Source of the DNA: Saprospira grandis str. Lewin
GTDB taxonomy: Bacteria > Bacteroidota > Bacteroidia > Chitinophagales > Saprospiraceae
Assembly: GCF_000250635.1 (NCBI RefSeq)
Contig: NC_016940.1
Location: forward strand, 682,001-746,000
Length of the DNA stretch: 64,000 bases
Direction: 5' to 3'
The translations under genes were made by a program, and so were the position numbers. Shown here in pieces: positions 32,525 to 41,808 of this stretch; within the stretch, counting starts at the first letter, position 1, and the number at the start of each line of letters is the position of its first letter. Below the pieces are notes generated by a model that worked only from the letters and a program-made list of their open reading frames with translations, ran no database searches and was not told the DNA's origin.

Positions 32525-33970
32525 ATGAAAAAGATCGCAGTGGCTTACGGAGACGGTATTGGACCGGAAATTATGGAGGCCGTACTCAAAATTATGAAAG
32601 CAGCTGGTGCTGAATTGGAATATGAAACCGTCAAAATTGGTAAAGAGGTCTATCTCTCTGGCCAAGAATCTGGCATTGATCCCTCTGCTTGGGATACGTT
32701 CCGCGAGACTGGCGTTTTCCTCAAAAGCCCCATTACCACCCCTCAAGGAGGGGGCTACAAAAGCCTAAACGTAACCATTCGCAAAACCTTGGGCCTCTTT
32801 GCCAATGTGCGCCCCGTTAAGGCCTATACGCCTTATGTGCACAGCCACTTCCCCACTATGGACGTTGTGGTGGTCCGCGAAAATGAAGAGGATCTTTATG
32901 CAGGTATTGAGCACCGCCAAACTTCTGAGGTCTTCCAATGCCTCAAGTTGGTCTCTCGCCCCGGTAGTGAAGCCATCATCCGCTACGCTTTTGAGTACGC
33001 CAAAGCCAACGGCCGCAAGAAAGTGACTTGTATGTCTAAGGATAATATCATGAAGATGAGCGACGGTATGTTCCACCAAACCTTTAATGAGGTGGCCAAG
33101 GAATATCCCGAAATCGAAGCCGAACACTGGATCATTGATATCGGATCTGCCCTTTTGGCCGACCAACCCGAGCGTTTTGATGTGGTGGTTACCCTGAACC
33201 TCTATGGCGATATCATTTCTGATATTACCGCTCAGGTAGCAGGTTCTGTTGGACTTGGCGGTTCTTCTAATGTAGGAGAAAACTTCGCCATGTTTGAGGC
33301 CATCCACGGTTCTGCTCCCGATATTGCAGGTAAGGACATTGCTAACCCCTCTGGTTTGCTCAATGGCGCTTGCATGATGTTGGTCCACCTTGGCCAAGCT
33401 GAAGTAGCCGCTAAAATCCAAAACGCCCTTATGGTGACCCTAGAAGACGGTATCCATACTGGCGATATCTACACTGAAGGTAGCAGCAAGCAAAAAGTAG
33501 GTACCCAAGCCTTTGCTGATGCTGTTATTGAGCGCCTTGGCCGTATTCCTAGCCAACTCAAAGAGGTGAGCTATGATGCCAATGCCAAGCCCGTACAGGC
33601 TAAACGCCCCACAGTGAGCCGCGTGAAAAAAGAATTGGTAGGTATCGATGTATTTTTGGAGTGGGCTGGCGAAAATGGCGAGCGCAACCCCAATGTTTTG
33701 GGCCAAAAACTCGAAGCCTTAGCCCAAAATGGTCTCCGCCTCAAAGCCGTGACCAACCGTGGCCAAAAGGTCTACCCCAACGGTCGCCCAGAGACCTTCT
33801 GTACCGACCACTGGCCTTGCCGCTTCATCAGCCCAGAGGGTGCCGCTAGCTACGAAAGCGTTTTGGGCCTCCTCCAACGCCTACATGCCGAAGGCTTTGA
33901 TGTTGTAAAAACAGAAAACCTCTACAACTTTGATGATGAGCGCGCTTACTCGCTCTCTCAAGGAGAATAA
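32525..33970 (+). CDS. icd: NADP-dependent isocitrate dehydrogenase
   Basis: A TCA-cycle enzyme of 481 aa. The core has VVRENEEDLYAGIEHR, NLYGDIISDITAQVAGSVGLGGSSN, AIHGSAPDIAGKDIANPSG, typical of the isocitrate/isopropylmalate dehydrogenase family. The last about 135 residues (GIDVFLEWAGENGERNPNV onward) form the extra C-terminal domain of the Thermus-type NADP enzyme. It oxidatively decarboxylates isocitrate to 2-oxoglutarate. A perfect 22-bp palindromic terminator follows. Confidence 0.95.
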   Translation: MKKIAVAYGDGIGPEIMEAVLKIMKAAGAELEYETVKIGKEVYLSGQESGIDPSAWDTFRETGVFLKSPITTPQGGGYKSLNVTIRKTLGLFANVRPVKAYTPYVHSHFPTMDVVVVRENEEDLYAGIEHRQTSEVFQCLKLVSRPGSEAIIRYAFEYAKANGRKKVTCMSKDNIMKMSDGMFHQTFNEVAKEYPEIEAEHWIIDIGSALLADQPERFDVVVTLNLYGDIISDITAQVAGSVGLGGSSNVGENFAMFEAIHGSAPDIAGKDIANPSGLLNGACMMLVHLGQAEVAAKIQNALMVTLEDGIHTGDIYTEGSSKQKVGTQAFADAVIERLGRIPSQLKEVSYDANAKPVQAKRPTVSRVKKELVGIDVFLEWAGENGERNPNVLGQKLEALAQNGLRLKAVTNRGQKVYPNGRPETFCTDHWPCRFISPEGAASYESVLGLLQRLHAEGFDVVKTENLYNFDDERAYSLSQGE

Positions 33971-33993
33971 TTAAGCGGTCTCCGCTAAAACCA

Positions 33994-34026
33994 AAAAGGG
34001 CCAAGCAATTGCTTGGCCCTTTTTTT
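33994..34026. terminator. Bidirectional terminator icd / peroxidase
   Basis: Perfect 22-bp palindrome GGGCCAAGCAA/TTGCTTGGCCC (33998-34019), flanked by five As and eight Ts. Confidence 0.88.
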
Positions 34027-34050
34027 ATGCTCTTCCAGAAACCGCAGCTC

Positions 34051-35034
34051 CTATTCCTCTTTTCTAGCTAAAAGATGCTCAAATTGAGGGGCAGTCAAAC
34101 TGCGCATAAAGGCTTCTAGATCATCCATTTCTTGCTCCGTTAGGCCCAAAGGCTCTCTCAAAAGCGTGTCTCGGCCAATAGCGTGCGGACGAAAAGCATC
34201 GGGGGTATTGTAATACTCTATTACTTCTCTTAAGGTCTTAAAGCTTCCGTCATGCATATAGGGAGCCGTCACGGCAACATTACGCAAACCAGGCACCTTA
34301 AATTTACCCAAATCATTGCTGTCTTTGGTCTCAGAAAAACGCCCGACATCATTAAACTCCTGCCCATTGTAGGTCCCAATATTCTTAAACTCATCGCCCG
34401 TCATGTCTGGACCAAAATGGCAGTCAAAGCACTTTCCCTTTACATTAAAGATCTCTATGCCTCGCATAGCAGATGCCGAAATGGCCGAGCTATCGCCATC
34501 CGCAAATTGGTCGTAGGCAGAGCCTGTCTCTAGGCTTTCTTCATAAGCCGCAATGGCCAAACCCAGGTTCTCTTTGGTCAATCCTTCTTCTGGATAAAGG
34601 GCCGCAAAAGCAGCCGAATAATATTCATCGGCCATTAAACGCGCAATGGCAGAGTCTATAGGCAGGTTCATCTCTACGGGGTTCTCTATTGGCCCAAGGG
34701 CCTGCTCGGCCAAGGTGGCCGCTCGCCCATCCCAGAAAAAGATCTCTCGAGAGAGCATGTTCATGGCCGAAGGCGTGTTCCGATCGCCTAAAGCTCCAGC
34801 AACACCCTTACTTAAAGCCGAGGTATCGGCAAAGGCGTATTCTGGCAAATGACAAGAAGCACAACTAATTGTTCGGTCCAATGACAAAATGCTATCAAAG
34901 AATAAACGCTCGCCCAATTCTACCGCATCAGTCGGCAAGGCTGGGGTTAAAGGAAGTGGCTGTATTTCCTCAGCTTTGGGGATAAAGAAAAATAGACTGC
35001 TCAATATGATGGCAGTAAAGCTCATTATTTTCAT
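34051..35034 (-). CDS. Dihaem cytochrome c peroxidase
   Basis: A 327-aa MauG/CcpA-family protein. An N-terminal hydrophobic signal segment is followed by two haem-binding CxxCH motifs: CASCHLPEYAF near residue 57 and CFDCHFGPDM near 203. GERLFFDSILSLDRTISCASCH and VPGLRNVAVTAPYMHDGSF are family signatures. It reduces periplasmic hydrogen peroxide with electrons from a small cytochrome. It is convergent with icd and shares its bidirectional terminator. Confidence 0.92.
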   Translation of the reverse strand: MKIMSFTAIILSSLFFFIPKAEEIQPLPLTPALPTDAVELGERLFFDSILSLDRTISCASCHLPEYAFADTSALSKGVAGALGDRNTPSAMNMLSREIFFWDGRAATLAEQALGPIENPVEMNLPIDSAIARLMADEYYSAAFAALYPEEGLTKENLGLAIAAYEESLETGSAYDQFADGDSSAISASAMRGIEIFNVKGKCFDCHFGPDMTGDEFKNIGTYNGQEFNDVGRFSETKDSNDLGKFKVPGLRNVAVTAPYMHDGSFKTLREVIEYYNTPDAFRPHAIGRDTLLREPLGLTEQEMDDLEAFMRSLTAPQFEHLLARKEE

Positions 35035-35204
35035 ATCATCGGTGATTTTCTAGTACAAAGATAAGGCAACTACCTAAACTTTTAGGTGATAAAGATGACC
35101 TATCTATTTCACTATTCAATACAAAAATAAGGCTAAAAGAGCAGAGCAAAAAATATAGGCCCTCCTTTAGAATTGGTCTTAAACCAATGCTCGCTAAAGC
35201 CCGC

Positions 35205-35241
35205 AAAAAAGGCCCTTAGTACATCTTACTAAGGGCCTTTT
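35205..35241 (-). terminator. Terminator of the methyltransferase gene
   Basis: Stem GGCCCTTAGT/ACTAAGGGCC with 7-base loop, flanked by A6 and T4. Confidence 0.82.
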
Positions 35242-35251
35242 AGGCAGCTGA

Positions 35252-35926
35252 TTAAGCTTGTAGATAAAGCGCGCCAGCCTCTACATAGGCCAGATATTGC
35301 GCATAAGAAGGGAAGGAAGGCGAGGGTTGAAATTCTTCCTCGCTCTTCACGGTCGTTCTCCGAATTCGGCTGGCTTTGGCATTGGGGAAGCCCGCTTTTT
35401 TCAAGGCCGCTAGCCATTCGGCTTCCGACCAAATGACCATGGCGGTCGGTAGGTTTTTGGCCCAAACATGAGAAGCTTCATTCTCGGCAAAGAACTCAAT
35501 CATGATGGCCAAACGACCCTCCGCTTTCAATACTCTGCGGATTTCAGCCAATCCCTGATGGGGGTCCTCCAAATAATATAAGGCTTCTACCGAAAGGACA
35601 TGGCTAAAACTATCATCGGCCCAAGGCAAGGCCTCTATGCTGCCTACTTGCAGATCGGCTGTAGGTACATTTTTTTTTGCCTCGGCAATCATTTTATCCG
35701 ATACATCTAATCCAGCTAAGGCCTTGGCGCCCCAATTCTGCACCAAAGACAAAGCCCGTCCATTACCACAACCGAGGTCCAAAACAGCCTCTACTTCCTC
35801 CCAATTCCAGTCGGTTTTTAAGGGCTGCAATAAGGGGTCGTGCCCCAAGGCCATGCGCTCGCCTCTTTCGGTGCCCGCCCAGCTATTAAATAAGGTATTC
35901 ACTTTCTGATGCTGTTCCGTTTTCAT
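35252..35926 (-). CDS. Class I SAM-dependent methyltransferase
   Basis: A 224-aa methyltransferase. SAM motif I VLDLGCGNGRALSLVQ near residue 48, motif post-I LAGLDVSDKMI, motif II SFSHVLSVEALYYLEDP, and RRVLKAEGRLAI, typical of the Methyltransf_11 group. The small-molecule substrate is not evident. A terminator follows the stop and a dispersed repeat lies 29 bp upstream of the ATG. Confidence 0.87.
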   Translation of the reverse strand: MKTEQHQKVNTLFNSWAGTERGERMALGHDPLLQPLKTDWNWEEVEAVLDLGCGNGRALSLVQNWGAKALAGLDVSDKMIAEAKKNVPTADLQVGSIEALPWADDSFSHVLSVEALYYLEDPHQGLAEIRRVLKAEGRLAIMIEFFAENEASHVWAKNLPTAMVIWSEAEWLAALKKAGFPNAKASRIRRTTVKSEEEFQPSPSFPSYAQYLAYVEAGALYLQA

Positions 35927-35954
35927 GCTTTGCTATTTTGCTGTTTATTCTATA

Positions 35955-36128
35955 ATTTTTTTGGGGCCTCAGCAGCAAGCTGCTGCGCTATGTTGCGCAG
36001 CTCGCAGGTCTGCTCGGCCCTGCGGCCTGACGGCCTTGGTCTGCGGCTGCGCCGCACTGCTCCACAGCGCTAGGCCTGGCGGCTTGCAGCCGCTAGTGGC
36101 CTTCGCCCCTTCGGGGCTCAGCTGTAGA
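35955..36128 (+). repeat. Dispersed intergenic element R14
   Basis: T7GGGGCC form. Hairpin 1 AGCAGC-aa-GCTGCT, hairpin 2 GGCC-tgac-GGCC (36024-36035), hairpin 3 GCGGC-tgc-GCCGC (36043-36055), closing GGCGGCTtgcAGCCGCT and GCCCC-ttc-GGGGC. Confidence 0.88.
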
Positions 36129-36136
36129 AATGGCCA

Positions 36137-37063
36137 TCAACAGTCGGCCAAGCTACAAGGACTCCCCTCTAGCTCAAAGGCAAGGGTGACATGAGAGAGG
36201 CCCTTTTCTTTTAGGCCCGCTTCTAGTTTGGCCTTTATGGGCAGAAGGTCCTCCAGCTGCTGATGAGCTTGGTCTACCACCAAATGCACTGAGAAAATAT
36301 GCGACTGCCCATCCATGGTCCATAAATGTAAGTCGTGTAGGTCCAAAACGGCAGGCTCGGCCAATAAAAAGGCCTTGATTTCATCCGTATCTATGTTGGC
36401 AGGAGTGGCTTGTAGGAAAATCTCAAAGGTTTGGCCCAAGGTCTTGGATACATTATATAAGATATAAAGGGCCAAAACAATAGACATCAGCGGATCTAGC
36501 CAATACCACTCAAAAAAGTAGATGCCCAAAGAACCCACAAACACAATCAGCCAGCCCATGACATCTTCTAATAGGTGAAGGCGCACGGCTTTGGCATTTA
36601 GCGAATCGCTATCCTTTAGACTAAAGACGGCCCAACCATTAACGAGCATGCCCAAAATGGCAAAGCCCAACATGCCCAAACCGTTACTAGCTTCTGGGGC
36701 CATAAAGCGAGCAATAGCCGCCCAAAGGATGCCCAAAGAACCCAAAACCAGAATAGAAGCCGTAATTAAGGCTCCTAAAACAGAATAGCGCTTGTGGCCA
36801 AAGCTATATTTCTTGGTCCGCCCCTTATCGGCATAGCGCTCCAGGCCCCAAGCGATGCCTAGCGCTAGACTATCGCCAAAGTCATGCAAAGCATCCGATA
36901 AAATAGCGACGCTATTGGTCCAAAAACCACCAAATAGCTCCAAAATCGCAAAGCTGAAGTTAATCAGAAATGCACGGCCCATGTTTTCACTATCCCCATG
37001 ATGGTGATGATGGTGATGATGCCCATGGCCACAACCGCCATGATGATGATGATGCCCTGACAT
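36137..37063 (-). CDS. CDF-family cation efflux transporter, His-rich
   Basis: Cation diffusion facilitator of 308 aa from the ATG at 37063. A striking His-rich N-terminus (HHHHHGGCGHGHHHHHHHHG) precedes six membrane segments. The transport-site residues appear in ILSDALHDFGDS and HLLEDVMGW (HxxxD), followed by a cytoplasmic C-terminal domain. It likely exports Zn2+ (possibly Co or Cd) in exchange for protons. It starts 10 bp after mnmG and is probably co-transcribed. Confidence 0.93.
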   Translation of the reverse strand: MSGHHHHHGGCGHGHHHHHHHHGDSENMGRAFLINFSFAILELFGGFWTNSVAILSDALHDFGDSLALGIAWGLERYADKGRTKKYSFGHKRYSVLGALITASILVLGSLGILWAAIARFMAPEASNGLGMLGFAILGMLVNGWAVFSLKDSDSLNAKAVRLHLLEDVMGWLIVFVGSLGIYFFEWYWLDPLMSIVLALYILYNVSKTLGQTFEIFLQATPANIDTDEIKAFLLAEPAVLDLHDLHLWTMDGQSHIFSVHLVVDQAHQQLEDLLPIKAKLEAGLKEKGLSHVTLAFELEGSPCSLADC

Positions 37064-37073
37064 AGATAATCTT

Positions 37074-38939
37074 TTATCGGCCCATATACACCAAAAGAAT
37101 AGAGATATCACTGGCCGAAACCCCACTAATGCGGCTAGCTTGACCAATACTGCCCGGACGAATCCGGCTTAGTTTCTCTTGCCCTTCTGCCGATAGGCCC
37201 TGAATTGCATGATAATTAAAGTTTTCGGGCAGACGAACCGACTCTAGGCGGTTCATTTTTTCTACCTGTTCTTCTTCTTTCTTAATGTAGCCCGCATATT
37301 TGGCCTTGATCTCACTATACTCCACAAATTCCTTGGGGTATTGGTCCAAAACCGCCTTGAGCTCTGGCAAATGCTCGGCCAAGGCTTCTGCATTGACTTT
37401 GGGGCGGAGCAAGACCTTCATGAGCTTAACCGGCTGGCGCAAAGGGGCAGAGCCCAAGCTATCTAAATAGCTATTGATGGCCTCTGGACGCACACTATAG
37501 CTTTTCATAAATTCACTAATATCTCGCTCAGCGGCTTCTTTGGCTCGTACTCTTTGCATCCGCTCTTCTACATCCATACCCAAGGCCTGGGCAATGGGCG
37601 TAAGGCGAATATCTGCATTATCTTGGCGAAGCAAGATGCGGTATTCGGCCCGAGAAGTAAACATCCGATAAGGTTCGTTGGTCCCTTTGTTGATCAAATC
37701 ATCAATCAAAACGCCAATGTAGGCATCCGAGCGTTTAAGGACAAAAGGCTCTTCTTCACGGACCTTGCGGATGGCATTGATGCCCGCCATTAGGCCCTGA
37801 CAAGCCGCCTCCTCATAACCCGTGGTGCCGTTAATTTGGCCCGCAAAGTAAAGCCCATCCACTAGACGAGTTTCTAGGGTTTGCTTTAGCTGCGTAGGCT
37901 GAAAGAAATCATATTCGATGGCATAGCCAGGGCGGAACATCTTGGCCTGCTCAAAACCGGGAATGAGGCGCATGGCCTTAAACTGTACATCTTCGGGCAA
38001 AGAGCTAGAGAAGCCATTGAGGTAAATCTCGGCGGTGTTCCAGCCTTCGGGCTCCACAAAGAGCTGATGTCGATCTCTTTCTGAGAAGCGGTCAATTTTA
38101 TCCTCAATAGAGGGGCAATAGCGGGGACCTAGGCCCTGTATCCGCCCATTGAACATAGGCGAGCGGCTAAAGCCTTCTTTCAAACATTCATGGACCTTCT
38201 TATTGGTATAACCAATATGACAGGGTCGTTGTTCTTTGAGCTCTGGCGTATCGGTATAAGAGAATTTTCCTGCGGGTTGGTCGCCTTCTTGGACCTCTAG
38301 GGCCGACCAATTGATGCTGCGGGCATCAATGCGGGGCGGGGTCCCCGTTTTCATGCGGCTGGCTTCAAAACCAAGCTCTACTAATTGTTCCGTAATGCCT
38401 TTGGCTGCTCGTTCTCCAGCACGGCCGCCCCCCATTTGCTTTTCTCCGATATGGATAAGACCGTTGAGGAAGGTCCCATTGGTAAGGATAACCGTTTTGG
38501 CGGGAATTTCTAGGCCCAAAGAAGTGCGGATACCCACTGCCTTTTTATCCTTAACGACAATTCCGGTGACCATTTCCTGCCAGAAGTCGATATTGGGATG
38601 TGCTTCTAGCATCAGCCGCCATTTTTCGGCAAAGCGCATACGATCGCTTTGGGCGCGGGGGCTCCACATGGCGGGTCCTTTTGATCGGTTGAGTAGGCGG
38701 AACTGGATCATGGTATGGTCCGTCACAATGCCAGAATAGCCATTGAGGGCATCGATTTCTCGAACGATTTGCCCTTTGGCCACCCCGCCCATAGCGGGAT
38801 TACAAGACATTTTGGCGATGGTTTCCATATTCATGGTGGCCAACATGACTTTGGCCCCTAGGTTGGCGGCAGCTACAGCGGCTTCGCAGCCTGCATGGCC
38901 GGCACCAACAACAACGACATCATAAGTATCAAAAATCAT
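37074..38939 (-). CDS. mnmG: tRNA uridine-5-carboxymethylaminomethyl modification enzyme MnmG
   Basis: FAD-dependent GidA/MnmG (621 aa, normal length). N-terminal GAGHAGCEAAVAAANLG is the FAD dinucleotide fold; CNPAMGGVAKGQIVREIDAL, GTFLNGLIHIGEKQ, CPSIEDKI and the C-terminal VRLPENFNYHAIQGLS are family signatures. With MnmE it modifies U34 of tRNAs. A His-rich CDF gene follows directly. Confidence 0.98.
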   Translation of the reverse strand: MIFDTYDVVVVGAGHAGCEAAVAAANLGAKVMLATMNMETIAKMSCNPAMGGVAKGQIVREIDALNGYSGIVTDHTMIQFRLLNRSKGPAMWSPRAQSDRMRFAEKWRLMLEAHPNIDFWQEMVTGIVVKDKKAVGIRTSLGLEIPAKTVILTNGTFLNGLIHIGEKQMGGGRAGERAAKGITEQLVELGFEASRMKTGTPPRIDARSINWSALEVQEGDQPAGKFSYTDTPELKEQRPCHIGYTNKKVHECLKEGFSRSPMFNGRIQGLGPRYCPSIEDKIDRFSERDRHQLFVEPEGWNTAEIYLNGFSSSLPEDVQFKAMRLIPGFEQAKMFRPGYAIEYDFFQPTQLKQTLETRLVDGLYFAGQINGTTGYEEAACQGLMAGINAIRKVREEEPFVLKRSDAYIGVLIDDLINKGTNEPYRMFTSRAEYRILLRQDNADIRLTPIAQALGMDVEERMQRVRAKEAAERDISEFMKSYSVRPEAINSYLDSLGSAPLRQPVKLMKVLLRPKVNAEALAEHLPELKAVLDQYPKEFVEYSEIKAKYAGYIKKEEEQVEKMNRLESVRLPENFNYHAIQGLSAEGQEKLSRIRPGSIGQASRISGVSASDISILLVYMGR

Positions 38940-38974
38940 AAGTTAGTTTCTTCTTTTAGTTTGGGCGGGCTCCT

Positions 38975-39121
38975 TTTGGCGTCCTACAGGCGGCGAAGCC
39001 GCCGCAGGCCTAGCTGCCTGTAAGGGTGGCCGAAGGCCAGACCGAAGCGCGCAGCGCTGAAGGGCCGAGCAGACTTGCGAGCCCTGCAAGGGAGCGGCCG
39101 CCGCAGGCGGCAGGCCCCAAA
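38975..39121 (-). repeat. Dispersed intergenic element R15
   Basis: Starts TTTTGGCGTCCTACAGGC with GGCGGC/GCCGCC. Hairpin 3 GGCC-gaa-GGCC, hairpin 2 AGCGC-gca-GCGCT, hairpin 1 GCCGCC/GGCGGC, ends GGCCCCAAA 46 bp from the membrane-protein stop. Confidence 0.85.
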
Positions 39122-39166
39122 TTAACCACAAAGATACTCAAGAAGTTTGAGTTAGTCGAGAATGCT

Positions 39167-40516
39167 CTATTTCTTTTTATAGGAGAGCAGGATAACGAGG
39201 GCCGAAAAGTAGAAAGGCAGGGCGGGAATTTTGTAACGGGCCAGGGCGCCAAAGTTCATAGAGGTAAAGCCGACGGCAAAGGCAAAAATGATGGCAAAGA
39301 TCAGGCAAAACAGGACCGTAGGATCTTTGAAAAGGGCCTTTAGGGTGCTGAGCACCCCTACTCGGAAGAAGACATAGAGGGTAAAAAAGAGCGTAAACAG
39401 GGCCTCGGCGGCAGAGGGGAGCACAATGACTTTTCGAGCCTCCCAGGGGTAAGGGCGAAAGAGGCTCACATTGACGGCGGCGGGAAAGGTTTTGAGCATG
39501 CCCATTAGGGTAGGTTCTACCATACCGAGGCTATAGCCGGTTCCCCCATCGCGCTCGGTACTGACCGACAGCCACCATTGGGTACGGACCACCTCGACCA
39601 TCATGTTTTCTAGGGCAAACTTCTCGGAGATGCTGCCCAATTGCATAAGGGCTAGGGCGCCAAAGGCGGTTCCAAAAACGAGGAGGACGGGCCCCATCAG
39701 CATCCGAAGCGTCTTATTTTCGATCTTCTCCTTATATAAAAGGGTAATCCAGACTAGGGAGGCGGGCATCAGGGCCAGGGCGATATAGGCCTTAATCACG
39801 GCGGCATAATACAGGCCGATAATCAGGGCTAAAATGGGTAAGATATATCCTCTATTTCGTTTATAGACTAAAAAATAGAGCCCATACACAAACATCCCTA
39901 GGCCTGCGAGAGAGAGGGGGTCCTTCATCACCCCCGTTCCCCAAAAGCAGAGCGAGGGCACATAAAGCACGGCAATGGCTAGGGGGAGGTGTAGCTTGGG
40001 GTAGATATCGGTAAAGACGCGGTAGAGCATCCAATTTCCTAAAAAGGCCAGGGTAGTGATGCCGAAAGAGGTGCCGATAAAAGAACCGAAACTAAAGAGG
40101 CTAAAAAAGCCGCCTGTGCGGATAACGGCAGCGGCAGAATTTTGCCGAAAAAGCAAATGGTAGGTCAGGGCGTCTTTGGCTTCTCCAGAGTAATTATCAT
40201 AATTCGAGACAATCATTTCTAGGCCCGTAATGGGCGACCTAAAAAAGGCATTAAAGATATCGACCACCCCTTGATAATAATAAAAGGTATCGCCATAGCC
40301 ATAATAATACTGATACATCAAGGCCGTTAGGAAAGCCCCTGCAAGGCGAAACCAAAGTGCGGGTAAAAAGTATCGGCGGACGATAGGGTCTTTATATCGC
40401 CAATTTCGAAATGCCCAGAATCCCCCTGTGTAGATCAGGATAAAGAAAGGCAGCAGCAAAAAGTCGATCGTAGTCAGAATAGGGACTAATCCTAGGCAGG
40501 CGGTGGGTAAGGGCAT
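39167..40516 (-). CDS. Polytopic membrane protein of unknown function
   Basis: A 449-aa integral membrane protein with roughly ten hydrophobic segments. Motif-like elements YGYGDTFYYYQG and YVPSLCFWGTGVMKDPLSLAGL recall GT-C type or polymerase-like proteins of surface polysaccharide synthesis, but I cannot name a family. It is divergent from a GT4 glycosyltransferase gene (92 bp), which fits a role in glycan synthesis; that is inference. Confidence 0.65.
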   Translation of the reverse strand: MPLPTACLGLVPILTTIDFLLLPFFILIYTGGFWAFRNWRYKDPIVRRYFLPALWFRLAGAFLTALMYQYYYGYGDTFYYYQGVVDIFNAFFRSPITGLEMIVSNYDNYSGEAKDALTYHLLFRQNSAAAVIRTGGFFSLFSFGSFIGTSFGITTLAFLGNWMLYRVFTDIYPKLHLPLAIAVLYVPSLCFWGTGVMKDPLSLAGLGMFVYGLYFLVYKRNRGYILPILALIIGLYYAAVIKAYIALALMPASLVWITLLYKEKIENKTLRMLMGPVLLVFGTAFGALALMQLGSISEKFALENMMVEVVRTQWWLSVSTERDGGTGYSLGMVEPTLMGMLKTFPAAVNVSLFRPYPWEARKVIVLPSAAEALFTLFFTLYVFFRVGVLSTLKALFKDPTVLFCLIFAIIFAFAVGFTSMNFGALARYKIPALPFYFSALVILLSYKKK

Positions 40517-40608
40517 TTGGCTAAAGCCTTAATAAAATTCGAGAAAAGTAATAGAAAGTCTGTACTTTGCGCCCAGTTTTCTGGACAGACAAATTTAAGT
40601 AAAAAAGC

Positions 40609-41736
40609 ATGGCGAAACAGGCAAATGCAAAAAAAATAGGGATCGTCCTCAACACGGCCTGGAACATAGTAAACTTTCGTTTGGGGCTCATCAAGCAATT
40701 GATTGCCGATGGACATGAGGTAGTGGCCATTGCCCCCGCCGATGAATACGTTCCTCAAATAGAGGCCTTAGGGGCTCGTTTCCTGGCTTTAAATCAGCTA
40801 GAGCGCAAGGGCAGCAACCCTTTAAGAGAGATGAAACTCTGTCGAGAACTCTACAAAGTCTTTAAGCAGGAACAGCTTGATTTGGTTTTGCTCTATACCA
40901 TCAAGCCCAATATCTATGGGGCTTTGGCGGCAAAATGGGCGGGCATTCCGAGCATTTGTACCGTGACGGGTTTGGGCTATACCTTTTTGCATGACAATAT
41001 GGTCAGCAAATTGGCCCAACGATTATATAAGTATGCCTTTAAAAGGGCCAGTTGGGTAGCTTTTCAGAACCGTGATGATCGGCAGCTTTTTATTGATCGG
41101 GGTTTAGTGGCCCAAGAAAAGAGCTTGCTCATTCCGGGTTCGGGCATCAACACCCAAGTTTTTGCCCCAGTAGAGCAGCAAGACAAGGGGGCGGGCTTTA
41201 GCTTTTTGTTTGTGGGCCGTTTGCTCAAGGACAAGGGCGTAAATGAGTTATTGGAGGCTGCTCGGCAGTTGCAGCAGGCCCAGGCCGATGCACAAATTTG
41301 GGTAGTGGGTGCTATGGACCCCGACAATCCCGCCTGTATTTCTGCCGAGACCTTGGCGCAGGCCCAGGCTTTGGGCAATTTGCAATATTTTGGCCGTTCC
41401 GATAAGGTCAAAGACTTTATTGGGCAGGCCGATGTGGTGGTCCTCCCCTCCTACCGAGAAGGTCTGCCCCGAGTCATGCTCGAGGCCCTAGCCATGGGCA
41501 AGGCCGTCCTGACTACCGAAGTAGCGGGCTGCAGAGAAACCGTAGAAGAGGGCCAAAATGGCTTTATGGTCCCTGCTAAAGATGCCGATTCCTTGGCCAA
41601 GGCGATGCTGAAGATGTATCAACTGCCCAAAGAGCAATTAGAAAAGATGGGGGCCAAGGGTCGAGAAATGGCCCTCGAACGATTTGACGAACAAATCATT
41701 ATACAACATTACAAACGGCTCATTAAGGAGCTCTAA
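40609..41736 (+). CDS. GT4-family glycosyltransferase
   Basis: A 375-aa GT-B fold glycosyltransferase similar to PglA/WbuB-type enzymes. N-terminal IGIVLNTAWNIVNFRLGLIKQL, CTVTGLGYTF and LIPGSGINTQVF; C-terminal FLFVGRLLKDKGV and VVLPSYREGLPRVMLEALAMGKAV (E-x7-E type) are family motifs. It transfers a sugar, probably to a lipid-linked oligosaccharide for O-antigen, capsule or protein glycosylation. Donor unknown. Confidence 0.9.
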   Translation: MAKQANAKKIGIVLNTAWNIVNFRLGLIKQLIADGHEVVAIAPADEYVPQIEALGARFLALNQLERKGSNPLREMKLCRELYKVFKQEQLDLVLLYTIKPNIYGALAAKWAGIPSICTVTGLGYTFLHDNMVSKLAQRLYKYAFKRASWVAFQNRDDRQLFIDRGLVAQEKSLLIPGSGINTQVFAPVEQQDKGAGFSFLFVGRLLKDKGVNELLEAARQLQQAQADAQIWVVGAMDPDNPACISAETLAQAQALGNLQYFGRSDKVKDFIGQADVVVLPSYREGLPRVMLEALAMGKAVLTTEVAGCRETVEEGQNGFMVPAKDADSLAKAMLKMYQLPKEQLEKMGAKGREMALERFDEQIIIQHYKRLIKEL

Positions 41737-41781
41737 GGACAAAAAAAGGGCAAAAGCGGACTAGAGGACAAAAAATAATAG

Positions 41782-41789
41782 TAGCTTTG
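41782..41789 (+). promoter_or_regulatory. Candidate -7 element of mlaE
   Basis: TAGCTTTG is an exact TAnnTTTG match 19 bases before the mlaE ATG at 41809. No clear -33 TTG is seen. Confidence 0.4.
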
Positions 41790-41808
41790 CCAAAAATTAT
41801 TACGTAAT